The position numbers and the translations under genes are program-made. 9,607 nucleotides of DNA from Candidatus Tayloriibacteriota bacterium (GTDB taxonomy: Bacteria > Patescibacteriota > Minisyncoccia > Phycocordibacterales > PALSA-1337). The stretch is taken from contig JANXRK010000049.1 of assembly GCA_025353045.1 (NCBI GenBank), positions 1 to 9,607 of the forward strand, read 5' to 3'. Shown in pieces: positions 1 to 7,706 of this stretch (position 1 is the stretch's first letter; each line of letters starts with the position of its first letter). Under the pieces are notes generated by a model. The model was not told the origin of the DNA. It ran no database searches and was given only the letters and a program-made list of their open reading frames with translations.

Positions 1-3000
1 TTTCTTCGTGAGAACATTTGTTTTACGATGATTTCAATATGCTTTCGAGAAACAGTTTCTCCTTGTAGTTCGTAAATCTTACTGATCTCTCCGATAACGT
101 AGTTCTTTGCTTTTTCAGCTCCTGCGTATTCGAATTTTTCATCGATATCTGCTGATCCGTCAGTAAGGATGTCCCCTTTATTTACAATATCACCAACCTT
201 AACGAAAGGAATTCGCTTGATGTTGAAAAGATATTCAACTTCACTCGCTGTCTTTCCTTTTGCTCGATCTTCTAGTTCTGGAACGATCTTGATAACTTTT
301 TCTTTTCCAAGATCCTTAACTTCTGAAACTGTTCCTGAAACGGTAGCGATAACTGCAGGATTCTTTGGTCGTCTTTTTTCAAAGATTTCTTCGACTCGAG
401 GCAAACCTTGAGTGATGTCTCCACCGACAGATGCTGTTCCTCCAGCGTGAAATGTTCGCATTGTAAGCTGTGTTCCAGGTTCTCCAATCGCTTGTCCGGC
501 AACTGTTCCAACTGCTTCTCCAATATCAACAAGTTTATTGTTTCCAAGGTCAACTCCGTAACATTGAGCACAAACACCGTTCAAACTCTTACATGACAAC
601 GGCGATCGAACATGAACATCAGTGACTCCAGCATCTTCTATCTTTTGAGCCTCGAGCTTTGTAAGAAGATGATTCTTTTTAAAGAGAATCTTTCCATCTG
701 TTCCAGTTAAATCTTCTGCAAGTACTCGCCCTCGAATATTTTTTGAAAGAGGAATACTAATTCCTGAAGCTGTTTGCTTTTTAACAATGATGAATTCTTT
801 TGTTCCACAATCATCTTCATTTACCATCACATCTTGAGCTACAACGAAAAGCTTTCGAGTCAAATATCCAGCCTTAGCTGTGTTCAAAGCCGTGTCTGTA
901 AGACCTTTTCGAGATCCGTGAGTTGTGATGAAGTACTCGATTGGAGTCAAACCTTCCTTAGAACATGAAAGAATCGGAAATTCAATAGTCTCTCCTGATG
1001 TTGAAGCAATCAAACCTTTCATTCCGGCCATCTGTGTGATCTGAGAATATGATCCTCGAGCTCCAGAGTTAACCATGTCGTACACAGATCCCATTTTATC
1101 AAGTGAAGCAGGGATAAGTTTTTCTACATCATTTTTAGCCTTGTGCCAAATTTCGATGTTTTTTCGAAGTCGCTCTTCATCGGTAAGAAGTCCTTCACCA
1201 AATTGCTGCATCACTTCTTCTGATTTAATTTTAGCCGCGCCGATGACTGCCTTCTTGCCTTCTGGAATTACAACATCATCAATACCCCATGTAGTTCCTG
1301 AATGAGTAGCGTATTTGAATCCGAATGTCTTGATACCGTCGAGAATTTCAGGAATCTTTGCGATACCGTGTGAAATAATCAATTCGTCTATAATAGCTGA
1401 GAGCTTCTTTCGATCGATTTCTTTGTTGATGAAAGGATAATCAGAAGGAAGCATATTGTTGAAGAGAATTCTTCCAGCTGTTGTTTCAAAAAGCTTTCCA
1501 TCAAATTCCTTGAACTTTTCTCCTTCACCTGGCAATACTTTGATCTTTGATCGGTATCCGATAACTCCAAAACTATGCGCAGTAATAGCAGCTTCAGGAC
1601 TTTCAAAAACCTTTCCTTCGCCAATATCTCCATCTACTGTCTTTGTAACCCAGAAACATCCGAGCACGATGTCTAGAAGCTTGGCGACGATCGTTGGATC
1701 TCCGTTTCCTGGCTTAAGAATGTTTTTATTTGAAGCCATGATTTCCTTTGCTTCGAGTTGTGCTTCAATTCCAAGTGGAACGTGAACGGCCATCTGATCT
1801 CCGTCGAAGTCAGCGTTGAAAGCTGTACAAACGAGTGGGTGAACCTGAATAGCGTTACCTTCAATCAACGTAGGTCGAAAAGCCTGAATACCAAGTCGGT
1901 GAAGTGTTGGTGCACGGTTCAAAAGAACGTATTTACCATCAATCACTTCTTCCAAAATTTCCCAAACTTCTTTTGAGCCTTCATCAATAAGTTTTCCAGC
2001 CCCTCGAATGTTGAATGCTAATTCCCTCTTCAAAAGTCCTGAAATAACGAAAGGTCGAAAGAGTTCAAGAGCCATGTGCTTTGGAAGACCACATTGATCA
2101 AGAGCTAGTTCTGGACCCACAACGATTACAGATCGTCCTGAATAATCTACTCGCTTTCCAAGGAGATTCTGTCGGAACAAACCCCTCTTACTCTTGAGGT
2201 TATCTGAAAGTGACTTCAATGCACGCTTTTGAGCCTGAATAGCTGCTGCCCCTGTAGCTGCACCGTGTCGAATAGAGTTATCAATCAAAGCATCAACTGC
2301 TTCTTGAAGGATTCTTTTTTCGTTTCGAAGGATAACGTCTGGAGCATCAATTTCCTTAAGTTTCAAAAGACGGTTGTTTCGATTGATTACTCTTCGATAG
2401 AGATCATTTACATCAGAAGTTGCATATCGTCCTCCATCAAGAGCAACCATTGGTCTAAGTGCTGGTGGAATAACTGGAATTCGTGTAAGGAACATCCATT
2501 CTGGTCGAGTTTTTGATTTAATCATTGATTTGATTAAAGAAATTCGCTTTGAAATCTTTTCCTTTTCCAATGAACTCGCCTTTTGTAATTCTTCCTCAAG
2601 ATTTTTATAGAGCTTATCTAGGTCAGTCTTCTTCAAAATATCGAAGATAGCTTCTGCACCGATATTAGCCTCAAAGATAGCACCGTACTTCATTGAATAC
2701 TTATGATACTGAACTTCATCCATGACAAATCCTGGCTCCAAACTCTCTATTTCTCGTCGAGCTGTAAGCACAAGCTCTTTCAAAGCTTCCTTTGTCTTTT
2801 CGTCCTGAGCAGCTTTTACCTTTGTCTTGAATTCTGATTCGAGTTCTTTGAGGAATCCATCTTTTTCTGCTTGATGAATCTTTGTAACGATATATCCAGC
2901 AAAGTAAACTACCTTTTCAAGATCAGAAGTTGTCATTCCAAGAACCAAACCGATTCGAGATGGCATAGATCGTAGGAACCAGATATGTGATACAGGTGTT

Positions 3001-3317
3001 GCAAGCTCAATGTGGCCCATTCGTTCACGTCGAACAATAGATCGAGTGATTTCAACTCCACATTTTTCACAAACAATTCCCTTATATCGAATTCCTCGAT
3101 ATTTTCCACAGTAACATTCATAGTCTCGATCTGGACCGAAGATTTTTTCATCAAAAAGTCCGCTCTTTTCAGATCTTTGAGTTCGGTAGTTGATAGTTTC
3201 AGGCTTTGTAATTTCACCAAAAGACCATTCAAGAATCTTTTCAGGAGAAGCAACACCGAGCTTCACTGCATCGAAATCCTGAGGATCATTCATTTTTTTA
3301 TTTGTATATTTTTCCAT
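1..3317 (-). CDS. rpoC: DNA-directed RNA polymerase subunit beta' (3' end outside window)
   Basis: This is the beta' catalytic subunit of RNA polymerase; 1105 codons are visible and roughly the last 100-150 residues lie beyond base 1. In order: N-terminal zinc ribbon with Cys68, Cys70, Cys83 and Cys86; clamp and rudder, then GKRVDYSGRSV; the Mg-binding NADFDGDQM with Asp503, Asp505 and Asp507; bridge helix around THGSRKG (about residue 800); second zinc site with Cys837, Cys909, Cys916 and Cys919; trigger loop TQLTMRTFH with Met953 and His957. The loop continues directly into GGDITQGLPRVEEIFE, so the large proteobacterial insertion (SI3) is absent. The start chosen is ATG at 3317, ten bases after the stop of the upstream gene; an in-frame ATG at 3293 is the alternative. 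Neither has a Shine-Dalgarno sequence, so translation may be coupled. Relative to E. coli there are about 38 extra residues before the rudder and five within it. Confidence 0.98.
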   Translation of the reverse strand, partial: MEKYTNKKMNDPQDFDAVKLGVASPEKILEWSFGEITKPETINYRTQRSEKSGLFDEKIFGPDRDYECYCGKYRGIRYKGIVCEKCGVEITRSIVRRERMGHIELATPVSHIWFLRSMPSRIGLVLGMTTSDLEKVVYFAGYIVTKIHQAEKDGFLKELESEFKTKVKAAQDEKTKEALKELVLTARREIESLEPGFVMDEVQYHKYSMKYGAIFEANIGAEAIFDILKKTDLDKLYKNLEEELQKASSLEKEKISKRISLIKSMIKSKTRPEWMFLTRIPVIPPALRPMVALDGGRYATSDVNDLYRRVINRNNRLLKLKEIDAPDVILRNEKRILQEAVDALIDNSIRHGAATGAAAIQAQKRALKSLSDNLKSKRGLFRQNLLGKRVDYSGRSVIVVGPELALDQCGLPKHMALELFRPFVISGLLKRELAFNIRGAGKLIDEGSKEVWEILEEVIDGKYVLLNRAPTLHRLGIQAFRPTLIEGNAIQVHPLVCTAFNADFDGDQMAVHVPLGIEAQLEAKEIMASNKNILKPGNGDPTIVAKLLDIVLGCFWVTKTVDGDIGEGKVFESPEAAITAHSFGVIGYRSKIKVLPGEGEKFKEFDGKLFETTAGRILFNNMLPSDYPFINKEIDRKKLSAIIDELIISHGIAKIPEILDGIKTFGFKYATHSGTTWGIDDVVIPEGKKAVIGAAKIKSEEVMQQFGEGLLTDEERLRKNIEIWHKAKNDVEKLIPASLDKMGSVYDMVNSGARGSYSQITQMAGMKGLIASTSGETIEFPILSCSKEGLTPIEYFITTHGSRKGLTDTALNTAKAGYLTRKLFVVAQDVMVNEDDCGTKEFIIVKKQTASGISIPLSKNIRGRVLAEDLTGTDGKILFKKNHLLTKLEAQKIEDAGVTDVHVRSPLSCKSLNGVCAQCYGVDLGNNKLVDIGEAVGTVAGQAIGEPGTQLTMRTFHAGGTASVGGDITQGLPRVEEIFEKRRPKNPAVIATVSGTVSEVKDLGKEKVIKIVPELEDRAKGKTASEVEYLFNIKRIPFVKVGDIVNKGDILTDGSADIDEKFEYAGAEKAKNYVIGEISKIYELQGETVSRKHIEIIVKQMFSRR

Positions 3318-3327
3318 ATATTTTTTG

Positions 3328-3336
3328 TTATTTGGT
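3328..3336. repeat. 9-base direct repeat, copy at the 3' border of the inserted gene
   Basis: TTATTTGGT on the plus strand (ACCAAATAA in gene direction). This copy supplies the last two codons and the TAA stop of the unknown exported protein. The identical sequence occurs at its other border, at 4364-4372. Confidence 0.7.
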
Positions 3337-4362
3337 GAAATTTAAACTTGAAATTATCTTTGTAAAGATTTCTTCTTCTTGATTTGGTGTAACTATTCCT
3401 GGAAGGCTTAGGTATTTTTGATAATTACCATTTATAGAATTGAATTCTGCAATATACCCTCTATGAATGACGAGTGTCTTGGTTGGTGAGATTGTAAGAT
3501 AATATATATATTCACCACAACCCTCAATACCTGAGGAAACTTTAAATCCACTCACAGAACCAGATTTAAAAGGATTTTTGGAAACGTAGTCCCAACCTGG
3601 GTATGTACTGCTTTGTACAAAATCTTTAAGATTTTGATTAACAACTTTGAAGGAAACCTTAAGATCTGAGAGTTTATCAAGTGATGGAGCATCACCCTTA
3701 AAGTCACACGGGTCTGGATGTTTATAGCTAACAGAATGACTTAATGTAATAGATTCTCCATCCTGTACCATAGAAATTAAAGATGGATATTGGAATGTAA
3801 TACCATATTGACTGTCTGTGTGTGTAATCCAATCAGACCCTAGAAATACTCCGACAATTTTATCATTGTTCTTTGGATTAACAAACTTGAATGTCGAACC
3901 TACTATTTCAAATAGTTTTATATCTCCTTTTTCTAATATAAATACATGCACTGCCATTTTGTCAGATTTGTACATACTATCTGTTGCTGTTTTTCTTGCA
4001 GCTGCTTCTTCATAATAAGTTCCTTGACCCTTCCAATAAAGCTGGATCTGGACTTTCTTATTGTAATCAATTCCTTGAATAGCATCAGTACTGCTTGAAT
4101 GATAAGAAACTAAAACCTGGCAGGGTGTCCCAGTACAGTCAGTGACAACCACAGCATCAGATGGATACTTAAACTCAATACCATATCCTGAGTATGTTTT
4201 CCAATTAGAATCTACGACTGTATCAGCTGCAGGTCTGTCTACTGGACCAGTCCTACCATAATCAGGACCACCAGTGAGGACGTGAATGAAGGAAAAATAT
4301 CCCCCTACTATCACTATCACTGCCATAACAATCCCCCAAATAATTTTTGTATTTTTATTCAT
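3328..4362 (-). CDS. Unknown membrane-anchored exported protein inserted between rpoB and rpoC
   Basis: Protein of 344 residues whose function I do not recognise. Residues 7-29 form one hydrophobic segment after a short Lys-containing N-terminus. This suggests an uncleaved signal anchor or signal peptide with the rest outside the membrane; no lipobox Cys is seen. The exported part looks like a tandem duplication. W54-KTYSGYGIEFKYP and W178-ITHTDSQYGITFQYP each open a domain of about 120-165 residues. The 'Trp, then YGI-x-F-x-YP' motif resembles the start of PsbP-like domains in many CPR hypothetical proteins; this link is from memory and tentative. Four cysteines (76, 81, 219, 282) could form disulfides. 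The gene starts 12 bases after the rpoB stop and ends 10 bases before rpoC, so it should be co-transcribed with both. No Shine-Dalgarno sequence is visible. Its arginine codons are AGA or AGG where checked, unlike flanking rpoB and rpoC, which fits later acquisition. Confidence 0.9.
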   Translation of the reverse strand: MNKNTKIIWGIVMAVIVIVGGYFSFIHVLTGGPDYGRTGPVDRPAADTVVDSNWKTYSGYGIEFKYPSDAVVVTDCTGTPCQVLVSYHSSSTDAIQGIDYNKKVQIQLYWKGQGTYYEEAAARKTATDSMYKSDKMAVHVFILEKGDIKLFEIVGSTFKFVNPKNNDKIVGVFLGSDWITHTDSQYGITFQYPSLISMVQDGESITLSHSVSYKHPDPCDFKGDAPSLDKLSDLKVSFKVVNQNLKDFVQSSTYPGWDYVSKNPFKSGSVSGFKVSSGIEGCGEYIYYLTISPTKTLVIHRGYIAEFNSINGNYQKYLSLPGIVTPNQEEEIFTKIISSLNFTK

Positions 4363-4363
4363 A

Positions 4364-4372
4364 TTATTTGGT
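4364..4372. repeat. 9-base direct repeat, copy at the 5' border of the inserted gene
   Basis: TTATTTGGT on the plus strand (ACCAAATAA in gene direction), ending one base before the ATG of the unknown exported protein and starting just after the rpoB stop. It matches the copy at 3328-3336, so the pair brackets the inserted gene exactly. Confidence 0.7.
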
Positions 4373-4374
4373 TA

Positions 4375-7300
4375 TTATTCTGTTTCTTCCTCAGTTCTTC
4401 CTTTTTTAATAAGTTCAACATCAAGTGCCAATCCTCTCAAAGATTTCAAGAGCACGTTGAATGAAGCTGGAAGGTTTGGTTGCTTCAATGGCTCACCCTT
4501 AACTATAGAGTCAAATGCCTGTGATCGTCCTTGAATATCGTCAGACTTGATGGTAAGGATTTCTCGAAGAGTATAAGCAGCACCGTGTCCAAGCAAAGCC
4601 CAGACTTCCATTTCTCCGAATCGCTGCCCTCCTCCTTGCGCCTTTCCTCCAAGTGGCTGTTGCGTAATGAGAGAGTAAGGTCCGATTGATCGCATGTGGA
4701 TCTTGTCTTCAACCATGTGGTGAAGTTTCAAGATATACATATATCCAACTGCAATTGGTTGATCAAAATGATCTCCCGTTCGTCCATCTCGTAGTTTCAT
4801 CTTTCCTGAAGCATCAAATCCTGCCTTTACCAATTCTTCTTTGATTTCAACATCAGTAGCTCCAGCGAAAGGAGGAACAATAGCTTGATAGCCCAAAGTG
4901 TTCGCAGCTAGTCCAAGGTGAAGCTCAAGAATCTGCCCGAGGTTCATACGTGAAGGCACTCCAAGTGGTGTCAAAATAACGTCCACAGGTGTTCCATCTT
5001 CCATGTATGGCATATCTTCTTCTGGAAGTATTCGTGAGATAACTCCTTTGTTTCCGTGTCGTCCAGCAAGTTTGTCTCCCACTGACACATTTCGAAGTTC
5101 AGCAACTTCAATATAAATCTTCTTGATGATTCCAGATTCGAGCTTATCTCCTCGTTCTCGTGAGAAGATTTTAACTGAGATAACTCGACCTCGCTTTCCA
5201 CCTTCCATTCGCTTTGACGTATCTTTTACATCTCGAGCCTTTTCACCAAAGATAGATCTCAGAAGTCTTTCTTCTGGGGTAAGTTGAGTTTCTCCCTTTG
5301 GAGAAATCTTTCCAACTAAAATGTCTCCGGGTCGAACTTCCGCTCCCACTCGAACAACTCCGTCTTCTGCAAGATTTTTTAGTTTAGCTTCTCCAACGTT
5401 TGGAATATCGCACGTTGTAACTTCAGGCCCAAGTTTAGTATCTCGAACATTCACAACAAATTCCTCAATGTTAATAGATGTAAATTTACTGTTCTTAACT
5501 ACTCGTTCAGACAAAATAATCGCGTCCTCGTAGTTATTTCCAGACCATGACATAAAGGCAACGAGCATGTTTTGTCCCAAAGCGATTTCACCTCCATCTG
5601 ATGTTGATGTATCAACAAGAACATCACCCTTCTTTACTTTTTGACCTAGATTTACGATAGGTCTCTGGTGGAAAGCAGTAAATCCATTTGTTCGAGAGAA
5701 ATGAACAAGAGTATATTCCTTTTTACCATTCTTTTTTCCTTCAAAAATAACTTTCTTTGCATCAACATAGGTGATTTCTCCGTCTTCAGGAGCTAGAATG
5801 ATTCGTCCTGTGTCTACGACAGCCTGCTTTTCAATACCTGTAGCAACTAGAGGTGCTTCTGTTACGATACAAGGAGTTGCCTGTTTTTGCATGTTTGAAC
5901 CCATGAGTGCTCGGTTTGCATCGTCGTGGTTTAGGAATGGGATAAGTGAAGTAGCGATAGAGAAAGCTTGGTTTGTTGAAACATCGATATAATCGACCTC
6001 CTTTGCCTTTGCAAGCCCAGGCTTACCATTTATACGAACTTCTACTTCATCAGCTGTGATTACTCCTGATTTATCATAAGGTATTGCTGCATGAGCAATA
6101 CTAAATCCTTCTTCTTCTAGAGCATTTAAATAAACGATTTCTGATGTAACTTTTCCATTTTTAACCTTTGCATAAGGAGTTTCGATCATTCCAAAGTCAT
6201 TGATTCTGGCATATGTTGCAAGGTTAAGAATAAGACCAATGTTTGGACCTTCTGGTGTGTGTATAGGACAAATTCTTCCGTAGTGAGAAGGGTGTACGTC
6301 TCGAACTTCGAAGCCGGCTCTCTCTCGAGTAAGACCTCCAGGACCAAGAGCTGTTAATTTTCTAAGATTTTCGATCTCAGACAAAGCATTTTCCTGACCC
6401 ATGAATTGTGAAAGCTGGTTTGTTGTAAAGAACTCTTTTATTCGAGCTTGTAGAGGACGTGGAAATACGAAATTGATAGGCAAAGTAACATCTGGCTCAA
6501 CAGTCGACATCCTGTCCTGAATATTTCTCTTCATCTGTGTCATACCTACACGAAGCTTTTGCTGTAGAAGTTCTCCGACAAATCGCACACGTCTTGATCC
6601 TAGGTGATCAATATCATCCTCAACTGCTTCTGGAGTATTGTTTAGTCCTACAATGTGAGAAATGATTGTGGTAACATCGTCAACATTGACTGTTCGTCTT
6701 TCCAATTCCTTTTCATCCATTGATTTTGCAAAACGCTTATTGAAACGAAAACGACCGACACGGTTGATATCGTATCTTTCGGGATTGAAAATATTTCCGA
6801 TATATTCTCGAGCATTATCAGCAGTTGCTAGGTCACCATCTCTAAGTCTTTTATGAATTTCTACGTATGCTTCATCAACAGTCTTTGCGTGATCCTTTGC
6901 CAGAGTTTGATCAATAGCTTTTAGAGCTAAATCATTACCCTTAAAGAAAGCTTGGATTTCTGCATCTGTTTTTGCTCCGAGGATTCTAAGTAGAGATGTG
7001 ATAGGAAACTTTCTCTTTCTGTCGATTCGGACATAAATAACTCCATCTGAATCACTTTCAATCTCCATCCAGACCCCTCTTGCTGGGATAACCTTTGCTC
7101 CAAAAAATGTCTTTCCTTTTGATTCATTTGCTGTAAAGAAAATACCGAATGAACGAGCCAACTGAGGAACTATAACTCTTTCGATACCATTTATAATGAA
7201 TGTCCCATGGTCAGTCATCAATGGTAAATCAGCAAGAAACATTTCTTGCTCTTTTGTTGAGTCTAAAAGTTTGTTTTTTAACTTTACCTTTACTTTTATC

Positions 7301-7551
7301 TGGCCTTCGTATGAAAGCTTATTTGTCTTTGCATAATGTTCATTATATTTTGGTTTTGACAACTCGAAACCAAGAAAAGATAGTTCGAACTTTTTTTCTG
7401 CGTAGTCTCTTATTGGTGAAAACTCTTTCAAAACTTCCTCGATTCCCTTTTCTATTAAAACATCGAATGACTTAATCTGTGATTCCACAAGATTCGGCAT
7501 TTCTGTGAGTGGAACCTTGAAACGACTAAAATACTTTTTTGTTGTATGCAT
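4375..7551 (-). CDS. rpoB: DNA-directed RNA polymerase subunit beta
   Basis: Complete beta subunit of RNA polymerase, 1058 residues against 1342 in E. coli; it lacks the large lineage-specific insertions of the proteobacterial protein. Landmarks in order: GTFIINGIERVIV (from residue 116); rifampicin-pocket region 378-407 ending in TALGPGGLTRERAGFE; CPIHTPEGPNIGLI (428-441); LLRSIFGEKARDVKDTS; the active-site lysines in GDKLAGRHGNKGV (Lys827 and Lys835, eight apart like E. coli Lys1065 and Lys1073); and the C-terminal GQRFGEMEVWALLGHGA (about residues 970-990), which packs against beta'. The ATG at 7551 is supported by AAGGA nine bases upstream. The gene ends with tandem TAA TAA. Three drug-contact positions differ from E. 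coli (Asp516 to Gly385, His526 to Asn395, Ser531 to Thr400). It is preceded by an unrelated coiled-coil gene rather than by rplJ-rplL. Confidence 0.99.
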   Translation of the reverse strand: MHTTKKYFSRFKVPLTEMPNLVESQIKSFDVLIEKGIEEVLKEFSPIRDYAEKKFELSFLGFELSKPKYNEHYAKTNKLSYEGQIKVKVKLKNKLLDSTKEQEMFLADLPLMTDHGTFIINGIERVIVPQLARSFGIFFTANESKGKTFFGAKVIPARGVWMEIESDSDGVIYVRIDRKRKFPITSLLRILGAKTDAEIQAFFKGNDLALKAIDQTLAKDHAKTVDEAYVEIHKRLRDGDLATADNAREYIGNIFNPERYDINRVGRFRFNKRFAKSMDEKELERRTVNVDDVTTIISHIVGLNNTPEAVEDDIDHLGSRRVRFVGELLQQKLRVGMTQMKRNIQDRMSTVEPDVTLPINFVFPRPLQARIKEFFTTNQLSQFMGQENALSEIENLRKLTALGPGGLTRERAGFEVRDVHPSHYGRICPIHTPEGPNIGLILNLATYARINDFGMIETPYAKVKNGKVTSEIVYLNALEEEGFSIAHAAIPYDKSGVITADEVEVRINGKPGLAKAKEVDYIDVSTNQAFSIATSLIPFLNHDDANRALMGSNMQKQATPCIVTEAPLVATGIEKQAVVDTGRIILAPEDGEITYVDAKKVIFEGKKNGKKEYTLVHFSRTNGFTAFHQRPIVNLGQKVKKGDVLVDTSTSDGGEIALGQNMLVAFMSWSGNNYEDAIILSERVVKNSKFTSINIEEFVVNVRDTKLGPEVTTCDIPNVGEAKLKNLAEDGVVRVGAEVRPGDILVGKISPKGETQLTPEERLLRSIFGEKARDVKDTSKRMEGGKRGRVISVKIFSRERGDKLESGIIKKIYIEVAELRNVSVGDKLAGRHGNKGVISRILPEEDMPYMEDGTPVDVILTPLGVPSRMNLGQILELHLGLAANTLGYQAIVPPFAGATDVEIKEELVKAGFDASGKMKLRDGRTGDHFDQPIAVGYMYILKLHHMVEDKIHMRSIGPYSLITQQPLGGKAQGGGQRFGEMEVWALLGHGAAYTLREILTIKSDDIQGRSQAFDSIVKGEPLKQPNLPASFNVLLKSLRGLALDVELIKKGRTEEETE

Positions 7552-7560
7552 ACAAAAAAT

Positions 7561-7565
7561 TCCTT
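7561..7565 (-). promoter_or_regulatory. Shine-Dalgarno site of rpoB, inside a palindrome
   Basis: AAGGA on the minus strand, nine bases before the rpoB ATG at 7551, fixes that start. It is the right half of a perfect 10-base palindrome, TCCTTAAGGA (7561-7570). It is the only clear Shine-Dalgarno sequence at a start in this window; the upstream regions of rpoC, the inserted gene, the coiled-coil gene and capA show none at normal spacing. Confidence 0.7.
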
Positions 7566-7589
7566 AAGGATTAGTGATGAGTAATAAAA

Positions 7590-7613
7590 TTCTAGGGGAG
7601 CGCTAACCTAAAA
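7590..7613 (-). other. Weak hairpin in the rpoB leader
   Basis: In minus-strand RNA, UUUUAGG (7607-7613) can pair with CCUAGAA (7590-7596), including one G-U pair, around a 10-base loop containing the self-complementary AGCGCT. The U tract precedes rather than follows the stem, so this is not a terminator. It lies between the candidate promoter and the Shine-Dalgarno site. A regulatory role is possible but unsupported. Confidence 0.25.
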
Positions 7614-7668
7614 ATACTATCGAAATCCTTCAAATATACAGAGTGACTCAATCTATGAAGTACTGCCG

Positions 7669-7697
7669 AGCTTAACAGACCGGCTTTAATAAGTCAA
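7669..7697 (-). promoter_or_regulatory. Candidate extended -10 promoter for rpoB
   Basis: On the minus strand, TTGACT (7692-7697; five of six matches to the -35 consensus) is followed after 17 bases by TAAGCT (7669-7674). That hexamer keeps the first T, the A at position 2 and the last T of the -10 consensus, and is preceded by TG at the extended -10 position. Transcription would start near 7662 and give a leader of about 110 bases. A rival -10 (TATATT, 7633-7638) has a better hexamer but no credible -35. Sigma specificity in this lineage is assumed, so confidence is limited. Confidence 0.45.
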
Positions 7698-7706
7698 GCG
7701 ATTGAT

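Noticed and set aside
3012..3338. Plus-strand 108-residue frame overlapping the rpoC start
   Set aside because: It lies antisense to the conserved rpoC zinc-ribbon region, has no recognisable motif, and the rpoC frame explains the sequence fully.
7669..7688. Hairpin GCCGG / TCGGC downstream of the coiled-coil gene as an intrinsic terminator
   Set aside because: The stem is four to five pairs with a 10-base loop and no T run after it, and it overlaps the better-supported candidate rpoB promoter.
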